From Ehretia macrophylla (taxonomy: Eukaryota > Streptophyta > Magnoliopsida > Boraginales > Ehretiaceae): a stretch of 64,000 nucleotides of DNA. The notes beneath the pieces are model-generated. The model saw only the letters and a program-made list of their open reading frames with translations, did not search any database and was not told the origin of the DNA. Within the stretch, counting starts at the first letter, position 1. Each line of letters opens with the position of its first letter. The stretch lies in contig CM075775.1 of NCBI GenBank assembly GCA_037974665.1, positions 38,838,152-38,902,151 on the forward strand, in the 5' to 3' direction. This document shows, piece by piece, positions 46,571 through 59,496 of the stretch. A program made the position numbers and the translations under genes.

Positions 46571-49500
46571 CGCAACCACGATACAATGCAAGAATGATAA
46601 CAATGACAATATAATCAGGAAACACATTTAAGGACAAAAAGTAAGTTGTTCTCGCACCAAGTTACAATTTAGCAACAATAAGCATATATCAATTATGCAA
46701 TTATACTAAACAATATACTATTTTAGAAAGAAAATAAACTATAATGCACGTAAGGATGCAGGTCCCTCACCTCTACCGAGCTCCAAGATGTAAGTTTGAA
46801 TCACATCATTTCCAGTCACCTTGAACCTAAGAATAAACATTACTTTAATTACTCTTTAACTACAACATTCATTAATTATTCAGCTAGGTTAGCTAACTTA
46901 TAACTTCGCTTATTTAGCATATATACAATATCTATTAGAATTCTATTTTTAACAAAACACTACTTTTATATACTTTAACTTAACATATATTCCATATTTT
47001 CAATAGTCTACAAGTTAATTAAGAAGATAGTTTAAAAACTTAAAGGAGAATGATTCAACCAGCATGCTATAACTAGATATAAACTGAGCTAGAATTTAGT
47101 TTAACTAAGATCAACACATGAGCCTGCAGTTACTCATACTATTTCTCATTTTACTTTAGTTAATAACTTGTACAAGAAACTAATTCACTCCACATACAAT
47201 AAACTAGCCATTAACTCAACTCAAAGAATTTCTCCAAAGAATTTATAGATAATAAAGGTTAGGTTACTTTAATGTTCAAATGACACATTCATTCACAATG
47301 ACACTACCCAGTCTTTTACTACTTTAATGAACTTCTAATTCATATTCTACTTTACTTACAATAGTTAGTAATATCTCTATGAAGATAGCCCAACATTAGC
47401 ACATAGGGAAAGAAATGCATTTATCAACTAATAGAAAAGTTAACTATCAACCATTTAATAACTAACATATTATTTTAGTAAAATAACTATACTTCAAGCT
47501 AAGATTCTAACATAACACTAGTAGTATTAACTTAAGTTAATTACATTTAACATATAATAGACAACTATCAACTTACAATTAACCTTACATGTAGTTTCAA
47601 AAAGCATTAAACATATTTTTCCACATAGTTTACTTAACCCTTTTAAGTGTTCACTAATTGCACATTGATAACAACAACTAATTCTAACAATTGAATTATT
47701 TAGCATATATAGAAACATTACCTATCTCTAAAGGTGGTGACCATCACAACTCTACTAGCATTCCTCATTCACAGTCGAATAGAATAGCTTTCAATTTAAA
47801 TTAACTTTACTAACAATTAGACTTCAATTACAATTCATGAAGACAACATACCTATAAGAGGCCCATTACGTTTTTAATCTTCCAAGGAGACTACACAATA
47901 AGGTCTTGATCGAATACATCCAATTAGAACTGAATTATATCATTACTATAGCAAAATAACAACAAAATTCAGATTCTCGCGTAACAGGGCATTTCTGACA
48001 CATCTCACCGAAATTATCATAACTTGCTCTAGACAACTCCGATTAATGCACCGTAAAAAGCTGTAGAAACTAGACTCGTAAGGCTTTCTAACGGTATATA
48101 ATTCAACCCATAATCCTTCTCCAATTAATACAGTTTTAAGCTCGAAGTTGCCTCAATTTTGCTGAAAAATCTGGACAGCCACGGTTGAACACACACACAC
48201 ATTAAGTTCTCAACGTTTTTAATTGAATTTCTTGCATGTATGGACTGATTTTCTTTAGCAATAACTTAGCAAGCAAATATTGTACCTCCTTTAGACATAT
48301 TCACAAACACTTAACTCATAAGATCTCACTCAAAAAGATATACTTTCTATACAAACACACTTAATACTTAAACATAATCCAACTATAAACATGACCTAGA
48401 ATTATTATCATGCTTATTCACCCAAATTACAATTTATAACTCACTCAATAGACAAATATAACAATTATAATAACTCAAATAGCTAATCATGCAATAAGCT
48501 CAACTAATTTACATAAACTCTAACAAAATTCCTTCAAAATGCTTACAAATTAGATTCTAATCTACACACAAGATAATGAACCTCAAATCTAACTATACTA
48601 CATCTCTAATGACAATTTATGGCACCATTTAAGCCCTTGAAATCTCACTTTAAAGTACAATTACCCCAAAAGTCTAAATTTACCTCTTTATGCATTACAC
48701 TACAAGTACTCTAATCGGAGCTCAATTAAGCGAAGCGAATACACTTCTAGTACCTCCTCACTTACTAGACACTAGCCCTAATGCCCGAACACACCCGGAT
48801 TCACTTTCAACCCGAAACCCCTTTGTCAATCTTTGCTATTAAGCTCCAAACTAAAAGGCAAGGTTCAAGATTCCCAAACGAGTATCCTATCCTTCAAACC
48901 ACACCTTATGGCACCCCAAGGACCCTCGAGTTTACCTGTTAAACCTCGTTTACCATTAAATCCCCGATTTCCTCTTTGTCTGTTTATACTACAAGTACCA
49001 ATTCCGGAATCCAAACAAGCGAAATGAAGGCACTTCTAAGGCTTCAATACTTAATAAAGACTAGCCATAACCTCAAAACGTACCCGGATTCAAGTTAACC
49101 CCAAAATTCCCAATTAAAGTAGCCTATTTTGATCAAAATTCTCAAATTTTTCACATGGCAAGTATAACAAATATTTTTTTCATGCTCAAGGACCTAATTC
49201 GCAACTACTAGAAGTCTCGAATCGAATTAAATTGTAACTTTTTTTCAAAACCCTAGTTTAGCACTATTCATCATCTTCTCCAAGTTGAATTTTGCATTTC
49301 TAGCCAATCAAGAAGCTAACTAACTTCAAAGGTTTGCTCTACATACTTATTTAAGCATATTTGAAGCAATAAATTAAGCTGAAACACAAGAGTTTACTAT
49401 TCACATTTTTTACTATTCATCATCTTCTACATGTGAAATCTTGTCAAAAAATTATTTTCAAGCTATACCAATGCATATACAAGGTCTCTAGCATGTAATA

Positions 49501-50259
49501 ATACTATATAGAATAAGAATCAAGCATGTTATGGCACATTAATGGCAAAATCCGAAATTTGCAAAATTGAACATAAACTTTAAAACTCCATGAAAATGAA
49601 AAAATTCATCACAAAGTTTTTGTTCCGAAATGCGAAAAATGAACAGTAAAAAGATAGAGGATGCCAAGATGAGTCCGAATATGCAATTTGAGCTTCCAAC
49701 TCCTTCATTTATACCTTTAAAGAGCCAAAATTGCATAAAATTTACTATTCCCGTAATAAGGGTTTGGTGGCTGATTTGGAGTGTTTTTTGGCAGATTTTG
49801 AAGTTGTAGGGTGTTAAAATGAAGTCAAAGGATCAAAGGACAATATATGTGAGTGAAAAATCACTATTTGCTTTAAAAACGTTATTTTAACACGCTAAAA
49901 TTCAACTTTAATCTCATATTTTGTTGCAAATTCAATTTTTTTTCTAAATCAATAATCAAAATATAATGGTAGACTAGTTTTTAAAATGTTTAAAAGACTA
50001 GTTTTAAAAATTTTAGGAGAAAGATCAATAAATAGAACTTAAAACACTTTAAATGCAATTCTCACTAAAAATTCTTATGAAAATAATATGAATGCACATA
50101 TTTCATGTAATAAAAGAAATAAACATAAAATTATACATTATGTGACAAATAATCAATTTAAACTAGTAAAAGCATGTAATTTACAATTTAAATAATCAAA
50201 TGCACGTAAATAACAATTAAACAAGTATTTGCACATAAATTCGGGACCGGGGTCTCACA

Positions 50260-53200
50260 GAAGTTGTGTTGCCCAAGGTGTCGTCGGATTCGGTAATTGA
50301 AATGTGATGGATTAGGTTGTCGTCCTTTTCGCAGTTGACGACGTACGATCTTGGACGAGAAAACAGCGCAAAAGAAGAAAAGTGTCCCGAAACTAAAGAA
50401 AACGTTCAATTTTGGGCTATGAAAATAGGTGCAAACAAGCAGGCTTGCTGTCCCCGTCGTCGAGCTCTCAGAGAGCTTTCCAACTGTATGTTTTACGCCG
50501 TGTAACTCCTTACGGATCAAAATTTATGGGTACCTGAGCAACGGAGACCTGGTCTCAAGCCCCACACCCTCGGTTTTCGGGCCCAGTCTCTACGTGAAGT
50601 GAAGTTGTCCTGCCTAATGTGCTGTGGGATTAGGTAATAGAAATATGATGGATTAGCTTGTCGTCCTTTGCGCGGCTCATGACGTACGATCAGGGACGAA
50701 AAAACTACGTAAAAGAAGAAAAGTGTCCCGAAATAGATGAAAACGTTCAACATTGGGCTCTGAAAATAGGCGCAGCTAAGCAAGCTTGCTGCCCCAGTCG
50801 TAGAGCTCTCGGAGAGCTTTCCAACGGTATGCTATGCACCGCGTAACGCCTTACGGATCAAAAGTTATGGGCACCGGAGCGATAGAGACCTGGTCACAAG
50901 CCCCACGCCCTCGGTTTGTTTGCCCAACCTCTACATGAAGTGAAGTTGTCTTGCCTAAGGTCCCATGGGATTCGGTAATATAAATGTGATGGATTAGGTT
51001 GTCGTCCTTTTTGCTGCTCACGACGTACGATCCGGGATGAAAAAACAGCGCAAAAGAAGAAAAGTGTTTTGAAACAAATGAAAACATTCGATTTTGGGCT
51101 CCGAAAATAGGCGCAGCCAGGAAGGCTTGCTGCACCACCGTAGAGCTCTAAAAGAGCTTTCCAACGGTATGCTGTGCACAGCGTAACTCCTTACGAATCA
51201 AAAGTTATGGGCAACGGAGTGACGGAGACCTAGTCACAAGCCCCACACCCTCGGTTTGCAGGCCCAACCTCTACATGAAGTGAAGTTTTCCTACCCAAGC
51301 TGCTGTGGGATTTGGTAACAGAAATGTGATGGATTAGGTTATCGTCCTTTTCGTGGCTCACGACGTACGATCCAGGATGAAAAAACAGCGCAAAAGAATA
51401 AATGTGTCCCGAAACTGATGAAAACGTTCAATTTTGGGATCCAAAAATAGGCGCAGCCGAGCAGGCTTGCTGCCTCTATCGTAGAGCTCTCAGAGAGCTT
51501 TCCAGCGGTATGTTGTACGCAGCGTAACTCCTTATGGATCAAAAGTTATGGGCACCGGAGCGACGAAGACCTGGTCACAAGCCCCACACCCTCGGTTTGC
51601 AGGCCCAACCTCTGTGAGAAGTGAAGTTTTCTTGCCCAAGGTATCATTGGATTCGGTAATAGAAATGAGATAGATTAGCTTGTCGTCATTTTCGTTGCTC
51701 ACGACGTACAATCCGGGATGGAAAAACAGCGAAAAAGAAGAAAAGTGTCCCAAAACTGATGAAAACGTTCAACTTTGGGCTCCGAAAATAGGCGCAACCA
51801 AGTAGGCTTGCTGCCTTTTTCGTATAGGTCTCGGAGAGCTTTCCAACGGTATGCTATGCGCCGCGTAACACCTTACGGATCAAAAGTTAAAGGCACCAAA
51901 GCGATAGAGACCTGGTCACAAGTCCCACGCCCTCGGTTTGGGGGCCCAGCCTCTGCATGAAGTGAAGTTGTCTTGCCCAAGGTGCCGTGGGATTTGGTAA
52001 TAGAAATGTGATGGATTAGGTTGTCGTCCTTTTCGCGGCTCACGACGTACGATCCAGGACGAAAAAATAGCCTAAAGGCAGAAAAGTGTCCCAAAACTGA
52101 TGAAAACATTAGATTTTGGGATCCGAAAATAGGGGCAGCCAATCAAGCTTGCTGCCTTTGTCTTAAAGCTCTCAGAGAGAGCTTTCCAACGGTATGCTGT
52201 GCGCCGCATAACGCCATACGGATCAAAAGTTATGGGCAACGGAGCGACAGAGACCAGGTCACAAGCCCCACGCCCTCAATTTGCAGGCCCAACCTCTACA
52301 TGAAGTGAAGTTGTGTTGCCCAAGGTGCAGTAGGATTCGGTAATTGAAATGTGATGGATTAGATTGTTGTCCTTTTCGCGGCACACGATGTACGATCCAG
52401 GATGAGAAAATAGCGCAAAAGAAGAAAAGTATCCCAAAACTGAAGAAAATGTTCAATTTTGGGCTCCAAAAATAGGCGCAGGCAAGCAGGCACGCTGCCC
52501 TTTCGTAGAGCTCTCCGAGATCTTTCCAACGGTATGTTTTACGCCGCGTAACTCCTTACGGATCAAAAGTTATGGGCACCGGAGCAACGGAGACCTGGTC
52601 CCAAGCCCCACGCCCTCAGTTTGTGGGCCCAGCCTCTACGTGAAGTGAAGTTGTCTTGCCCAAGGTGCCGTGGGATTCGATAATAGAAATGTGATGGATT
52701 AGCTTGTCGTCCTTTGCGCAGCTCACGACGTACTATCCGGGACGGAAAAACAGCACAAAAAAAGAAAAATATCCCGAAACTGATGAAAACGTTCAACTTT
52801 GGGCTTCGAAAACTAGCGCAACCGAGCAGGCTTGCTGCCACAGTCGTAGAGCTCTCGGAGAGCTCTCCAACGATATGCTTTGTGCTGCGTAATGCCTTAT
52901 TAATGAAAAGTAATGGGCACCGGAACGACAGAGACCTGGTCACAAGCCCCGCGCCCACGGTTTGCGGGCCCAACCTCTACATGAGCTGAACTTGTCTTGC
53001 CCAAGGTGCCATGGGTTTCGGTAAAAAAAATGTGATGGATTAGGTTGTCATCCTTTTCACGGCTCACGACATACGATTCGGGACGAAATAACAATGCAAA
53101 AGCAGAAAAGTTTCCTGAAACAGATGAAAACATTCGATTTTGGGCCGCGAAAACAAGCGCAACCAAGCAATCTTGCTGCCCCCGTCGTAGAGCTCTCAAA

Positions 53201-54629
53201 GAACTTTCCAACGGTATGCTGTGCGCCGCTTAACTCCTTACGAATCAAAAGTTATGGGCATCGGAGTGACGGAGACCTGGTCACAAGTCCCACGTCCTCA
53301 GTTTGCAGGCCCAACCTCAACATGAAGTGAAGTTGTCTTACCCAAGGTGCTGTGGGATTCGGTACTAGAAATGTGATGGATTAGGTTATCGACCTTTTCG
53401 CAACTCACGACATACGATTTGGAATGAAAAAATAGTGCAAAAGAAGAAAAGTTTTCCAAAACTGATGAAAATGTTCAATTTTAGGCTCCAAAAATAGGCG
53501 CAGCCGAGCAGGCTTGTTGCCCTTATCGTAGAGCTCTAAAAGAGCTTTCCAACGATATGCTGTATGTCGCGTAACTCCTTACGGATCAAAAGTTATGGCA
53601 CCGGAGAGACTGGTCACAAGCCCCACGCCCTCGGTTTGCGGGCCCAGCCTATACATGAAGTGAAGTTGTGTTGCCCAAGGTGACGTGGGATTCAGTGATT
53701 GAAATGTGATGGATTAGGTTGTCTTCCTTTTCGCGGCTCACGACATACGATACAGGACAAGAAAACAGCGCAAAAGAGGAAAAGTGTCCCAAAACTGATG
53801 TAAACGTTCAATTTTGGGCTCTGAAAATAGGCGTAGCCAAGCGTGCTTGCTGCCCCCATCGTAGAGCTATCAGAGAGCTTTCCAACGGTATGCTGTAAGC
53901 TGCGTAACTTCTTACGGATCAAAAGTTATGGGCACCAGAACAACGGAGACCTGGTCCCAAGCCCCACGCCCTCGGTTTGCGGGCCCAACCTCTACGTGAA
54001 ATAAAGTTGTCTTGCCCAAGGTGCGATGGGATTCGGTAAGAAAAATGTGATGGATTAGCTTGTCGTCCTTTACGCGGCTGACGACGTACGATCCGGGACA
54101 AAAAAAACAGCGCAAAAGAAGAAAAGTGTCCCAAAACAGATGAAAACGTTCAACTTTGGGCTCAGAAAACAGGCACAGCTGAGCAGGCTTGCTGCCCTCG
54201 TCGTAGAACTCTCAAAGAGCTTTCCAACGGTATGTTGTGCGCCGCATAACTCCTTACGGATCAAAAGTTATGGGCACCGAAGCAATGGAGACCTGGTCCC
54301 AAGCCCCACGCCCTCAGTTTGCAGGCCCAGCCTCTACGTGAAGTGAAGTTGTCTTGCCCAAGGTGCCGTGGGATTCGGCAATAGAAATGTCATGGATTAG
54401 CTTGTCGTCTTTTATGCTGCTCACGACGAACAATCTGGGACGAAAAAATAGCGCAGAAGAAGAAAAGTGTCCCGAAACTGATGAAAACGTTCAACTTTGG
54501 GCTCCGAAAATAGGCACAGCCCAACAGGCTTGCTGCCCCCGTCGTATAGCTCTTGGAGAGCTTTCCAACGGTATGCTATGTGCCGCGTAACACCTTACGG
54601 ATCAAATGTTATGGGCACCGGAGCGATAG
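50260..54629 (+). repeat. Satellite array 4, ~340-bp monomer, about 13 copies
   Basis: It resumes at GAAGTTGTGTTGCCC after the family-D unit and ends GGAGCGATAG at the family-C element. GTGTTG-type copies near 50262, 52308 and 53665 are each followed by a CTTTGCGCGG/CAACTTTGGG-type copy. Confidence 0.95.
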
Positions 54630-56046
54630 TGTGAAACCCCACTTTTTCTATCTTATCTCGTTTTGCGTGAATTAACCTGTCTATGTGCTATGTGACTTAG
54701 AATGTGGTAATTTTGATATCAATACTCCTAGAACATGCTAAATGTGCATTCATGAAATTTTCATCAAAAACGGAGTCAAAAATTTTATTGTCGATTTTCA
54801 GTGAATAGTATTTTCGAAACACGTCCGCTAAAATTTTTGAAACTGGTCTTTTTAACCCTTCTAGACCTAGTCCACGGACTTTAATAGACCTGTGTTTGAT
54901 TAAAACGGTTTTAAAATCGGCTTAAGAATTTATTAGGGTTTTTACACCGACTTTTGCAAAAATCGAGTTTTAAGCCGACTCGGGTGAAATTGTTTGATTG
55001 TAAAACTTCTCGTCACCTAAAAATAACCTACTTGAGCTATCTTAGGAGTTACATTTTTGTTTTGAGCAAGGAGATAGCTAAAATTCATTTAAAAGACAAG
55101 AAAATGAATTAAAGGACTAAAAATACTACTTTGACTTTGCATTTTATTTATTTGACCAAGCTTTTAATTACATATTGTCATCAACACACACTCAACACAA
55201 CACAAAACACACTTCACACACACACAAAGGGCCGAGAGCCATAGGAGAAAAAAAAGCCAGAGTTCAAGGTTTTCCAAGCAAAAATTCAAAGAAAAACCTA
55301 GTTTTTGTCCGTAGAACTTCGTGCTGAGTTGGATTCCGCTTGTTGGGCACGTATTGCACGCATTTATAGGCTTATATCGCATCAAAGGTGAGAGAAAAAT
55401 TATGGATCTCAAAACTCATCTTTTGTGTTTTTGCGTAGAATTGAAAATCAAACCGTTAGAATGTTAATCTGATGTTAGATTATTGCTTCATGCATGCTAG
55501 GGATCATTTATGTGTAATCCTACGAGATTTGAACGGTTGTAGCAAAATTATTATTTTTCAGGTATTTAAAGTTGAATAATTTGTTTAATGTTGATTATTT
55601 TGAGTTGTGTTGATTGGAATCGATTGCCGTCGATTTCTAAAAATTTTATAATTACGTGGTAGCGCCGTTGTAATGCCGAATTTTCGATTGTGATGTCCGT
55701 GCTAAAATCCAGAAATTTCAGCCATGACACACTAGGGTTTTAGGGTTGTTGGGCATGAGTTGGATGTGTTTTGGTTGGTTTCCAAGGGGGCTAATGTAGT
55801 TGATTAATGGGTGAGTGTTTGAAACTGGTTTGGAGTTGTTTGGATTAATAGAAGGTAAGATATGATTATTTGAAGTTTAGGTTGTCTTTCTTTAAATTGT
55901 TGAATTGAGCCTTAGTTGATCGGGTGTGGTTTGAGTGGTTGAATTGTGAGTTGTTGATGGGGAAACTAGGGTTTGATTATGTGTTTAATGCATGTTCGGT
56001 TGGGTGGCCTACTTTGTCATCTAACTTAGTTATTTTGTTGTTAAAT

Positions 56047-56118
56047 TGATTATTGATGTTATTATGATGATAATATGATTATTGATGATGATTGATGATT
56101 ATTGATTGATGATTGATG
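56047..56118 (+). repeat. GAT/GATT-rich low-complexity stretch (5' LTR C)
   Basis: Repeated GATTATTGATGAT-type units just before ATGCCGGGAGATAGCAG. The same stretch lies at 62092-62163 in the 3' LTR. Confidence 0.8.
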
Positions 56119-56505
56119 CCGGGAGATAGCAGTTCTGCTAGACTATCCTCCTGTGAATGATTGATATTATTATTGCTGAGTCTCTGGTATGTGTGTGCCA
56201 CCTCTCGGGCAGTATCGGGCTGTCGGGTTGATAACGGCATGACTATCAGAGACTGCCTCCAGCTCGCATGACGGAGGTGTCATGGAGGGAGAGGTTATTG
56301 GGGTACCTCGGGTGCGTGTTTTTATGGGAGTCACAAGAAGGCTATTATGATCTTGATGGTGTTTGGAGCTACACCAACTAGTGTATCCTTTATTGAATGG
56401 TCATTATAGTTATGTGATGATAGTATTATTGATGTTATTGTGTGTTTACTTGCTCAAAGGATTAAATCCAAGGAGCATAGTGAATACTGTAGAGATCTAT
56501 CGGAT

Positions 56506-56559
56506 CCTCACTGGGCTTATTATACAAGCTCACTCTCTATTATTGCATTCTTACAGGTG
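56506..56559 (+). promoter_or_regulatory. Conserved LTR hairpin/AGGTG module (family C, 5' LTR)
   Basis: CCTCACTGGGCTTATTATA, then CAAGCTCACTCTC, and TTCTTACAGGTG. It has the same order and length as in families A, B and D, with GAG replaced by GGG. Confidence 0.5.
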
Positions 56560-57069
56560 TACTTTCGCAAGATTAGGGGTACGTGCCTCCTGAAGAGAAA
56601 AATGTGGAAAATGTGCCTTACGTGGATGAGTCTTATGTTCCGGAGTCTTATCCTTGATGTTGTACTGTTTTATTATCTTGTAAATTAACTTAGTAGACTT
56701 TTATATGCTTTGTAGTTTATAATGTATAAGATGTTGAAAAGTTAATGAATTAGTTGATGCTGTCTTAGTAGCCTTTCTTTTGTCTATGTTTAGGTTGCGA
56801 GGTTGGTATCAACATATTTTGCAATGTATATTAAGGTTTATGTATTATGTTGGAACGGAGGCGTATAACGAGGAACGATTATTGTATAATATAGTTATGA
56901 TGTATGTTGTATTTATTGAGGAGTTATTTGTTGTATGGTTGTTGAGTTGATGTATGTTGTTCTATTGAGGTTGGTTTAGAGCCTCGGTGTCCTATTTACT
57001 GTCGTTATACTGCCGAAATTCCGTTGCGTCCTGACTGATTATAGGAGGGGTCGAGTTGGGGCGTGACAT

Positions 57070-57906
57070 TTAAGCGGTAGCAATCAGCACAGGGCGAGGG
57101 ATTGCCCTAGGTATGCGAGGACTGAGGGTTGGACAGCGACTCAGGGTTATCAGGGCCGACCTGCGGCTAGTGCACCTCAGCAGCAGCGGGTTCAGGCTCG
57201 GGCCTACGCAGTTGAGTTAGAGGAGATGCCTGAGGAGACTGCAGTTGTGGAAGGTAACTTCCTTATACTTGATCAACTTGTTAAAGTGTTGATTGATTCT
57301 GGTGCTATGCATTCTTTCATTACTCTTGCTTGTGTGCAACGTGTTAATTTGCAACCTGAAAGATTTCCTTATGTGGTTGAGATTAGTACCTCTTTGACCG
57401 ATAAGTATGTGACTGGCCTAGTTTGTAAATATTGTATAATACATGTTAAGGGGCATAATTTTCCTTCGGACCTTATCTTATTTCCTATCCGGGGGTATGA
57501 TGTTATCTTGGGTATGGATTGGCTTTCTACGTATGATGCCCAGTTGAATTGTCGAACCAAGGTAGTACAGTTTCGTTTGCCAGATCAGCCAGTAGTTGAG
57601 GTAGTAGGGAACCGGGGTGCAAAGACAAGTTTTGTTATCTCAGCAACTAAAGCCGTTAAGTTGGTGAGTAAGGGGTGTTCGGGTTATCTAGCTTATTTGA
57701 TCAACAAGCCATCTGATAAGCTGCAGCTAGAGGAAGTCCCTATTATTCGGGAATATCCCAATGTATTTCCCGAAGAGTTGCCAGGGTTACCGCCAGAGAG
57801 AGATGTGGAGTTTGTGATCAATCTTATTCCCGGTACTCAACCTATTTCTAAATCAGCGTACCGGATGGCACTAGCTGAGTTGAAGGAGTTGAAGACTCAG
57901 TTGTAG
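57070..57906 (+). pseudogene. Gag C-terminus and protease, family C, 5'-truncated
   Basis: Reading in frame from 57070, the first residues are LSGSNQHRARDCPR, the second half of a CCHC zinc knuckle, so the coding region begins mid-knuckle right after the LTR. A Gln/Ala-rich linker (APQQQRVQARAYAVELEE) leads to the aspartic protease, VLIDSGAMHSFIT at about 57287-57325, which would cut the polyprotein. [13 protein letters not shown] and GTQPISKSAYRMA follow. A premature TAG at 57904-57906 stops translation before RT; the neighbouring copies suggest a Gln codon there. The ATG at 57226 is internal, not a true start. Confidence 0.88.
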
Positions 57907-59496
57907 GAGTTATTGGAGAAGGGATTTATTCAACAGAGTTCTTCACCTTGGGAAGCTCTTGTTTTATTTGTGAAGAAGATGGATGGTACCTTGAGATTGT
58001 GTATTGATTACCGTGGTTTGAATCAGGTGACCATCAAGAACAAATATCCTTTGCCACTGATTGACGAGTTGTTTGATCAACTTCAGGGAGCCAAAGTCTA
58101 TTCTAAATTTGATATGAGACAGGGGTATTATCAGCTTCGGATTCGTACAGAGGATGTTCCCACGTCTGCCTTCAGCACTCGGTCCGGGCATTATGAGTTT
58201 GTTGTTATGCCCTTTGGATTAACTAATGCACCGACAGCATTCATGGATCTTATGCATCGGGTTTTTCAGCCGTATTTAGACCAGTTCGTGGTAATCTTTA
58301 TTGATGATATCTTGGTCTATTCTAAATCTGAATCGGAGCATGAGCAACATCTACGGCTTGTCTTACAGAAGCTGCAGGAGCATCAGTTGTTTGCCAAGTT
58401 CAGCAAATGTGAATTTTGGCTGCAACGCATATCTTTTCTTGGCCATGTTATTACACAGAGTAGTATTTATGTAGATCCTACTAAGATTGAGGTGGTGATG
58501 TCTTGGAAACGGCCAGAGAATGTTTCTGAGGTCTGTAGCTTTCTTGGCTTGGCGGGTTATTACCGTAGGTTTGTCAAGGACTTCTCGAAGATTGCTCGGC
58601 CACTTTCTAAGTTGACTCAGAAACGGACTATCTTTGCTTGGGATGAGAAGTGTGAGAGTGGGTTTCAGGAGTTGAAAAAGAGGTTGACTACTGCTCCAGT
58701 ACTTGCTCTACCAGAGGGGACCGATAATATGGTTATTTACAGCGATGCATCCAAGGAGGGCTTGGGATGTGTTCTTATGCAGGATGGCCGAGTTATTGCC
58801 TATGCTTCCCGGAAGTTGAAGCCTTATGAGGTGAATTATCCGACTCATGATCTTGAGTTGGCAGCAGTTGTCTTCGCACTGAAGAAGTGGCGTCATTATC
58901 TGTGGGGCAGTAAGTTCGAGATTTTCACTGATCATAAGAGTCTAAAGTACTTGTTCTCACAGAAGGAGTTGAATATGCGCCAGTGGAGGTGGATGGAGCT
59001 TCTTGGAGATTATAATTGTTCTATCAATTATCTGCCTGGAAAGGCAAATATTGTAGTAGATGCCCTCAACCAGAAGGCGAGTGTTGCTTGTTTGGCTGTC
59101 AAGAAATGGGAGATTCTTGAGGAATTCACTTATTGGAGACCGGAGTTGACTCACGTTGGGGTGATGTGTTCACATCTCCGTATTCAGCCTTTATTGTTGT
59201 CTCAGATCAGGGAAGCTCAGCAGCTTGATGTTAAACTTCAGAAGATCAAGGATCAGATCGCAGATGATCAGACTGACTTTAAACTGCATGAGGATGGGAT
59301 TCTTCGGTTTCGGAACAGGGTTTGTGTTCCCGATGAACCGGGCTTGAGGCGAGGTATTCTGGATGAAGCTCATAATTCTAAGTACACTATTCATTCCGGT
59401 GGAACCAAAATGTATCGGGATTTGAAGCAACACTATTTGTGGAATAACATAAAGAGGGAGGTTGCTCAGTTTGTATCTAGATGTTTGACTTGTTAA
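57907..59496 (+). pseudogene. RT, RNase H and integrase zinc finger, family C
   Basis: This is the same frame as the protease, after the TAG. RT motifs are [21 protein letters not shown] and FIDDILVYS. RNase H keeps [11 protein letters not shown] and [11 protein letters not shown], but family QRRWMELL reads QWRWMELL and DALSRK reads DALNQK. All these changes are explained by C-to-T or G-to-A steps. The integrase H2C2 finger is complete (HNSKYTIH ... RCLTC). The frame ends at TAA 59494-59496, where related copies have CQRV, so a Gln codon is expected. Confidence 0.9.

Larger units (their letters stand above)
45701..50259 (-). mobile_element. Solo-LTR-like unit, family D, 4,559 bp
   Basis: It is bounded by TGTAATGCCCCGATCC and GACCGGGGTCTCACA on the plus strand, with a perfect GAAGT duplication (45696-45700, 50260-50264). 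Sense orientation is minus (TGTGAGACCCC...GGGGCATTACA), judged by the hairpin/AGGTG module and the GC-rich block, both in minus orientation. No gag, pol, primer site or second LTR was found, so it is best read as a solo LTR. A large non-coding derivative is the alternative. Most of 46600-50200 is AT-rich with no coding signal. Confidence 0.82.
54630..57068 (+). repeat. 5' LTR of family C element
   Basis: TGTGAAACCCCACTTTTTC to GTTGGGGCGTGACA. It contains a CA-rich leader-like tract at about 55185-55230, a GAT-rich low-complexity stretch (56047-56118), a GC-rich block (about 56205-56320) and the hairpin/AGGTG module. No gene is supported inside it. Confidence 0.93.
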
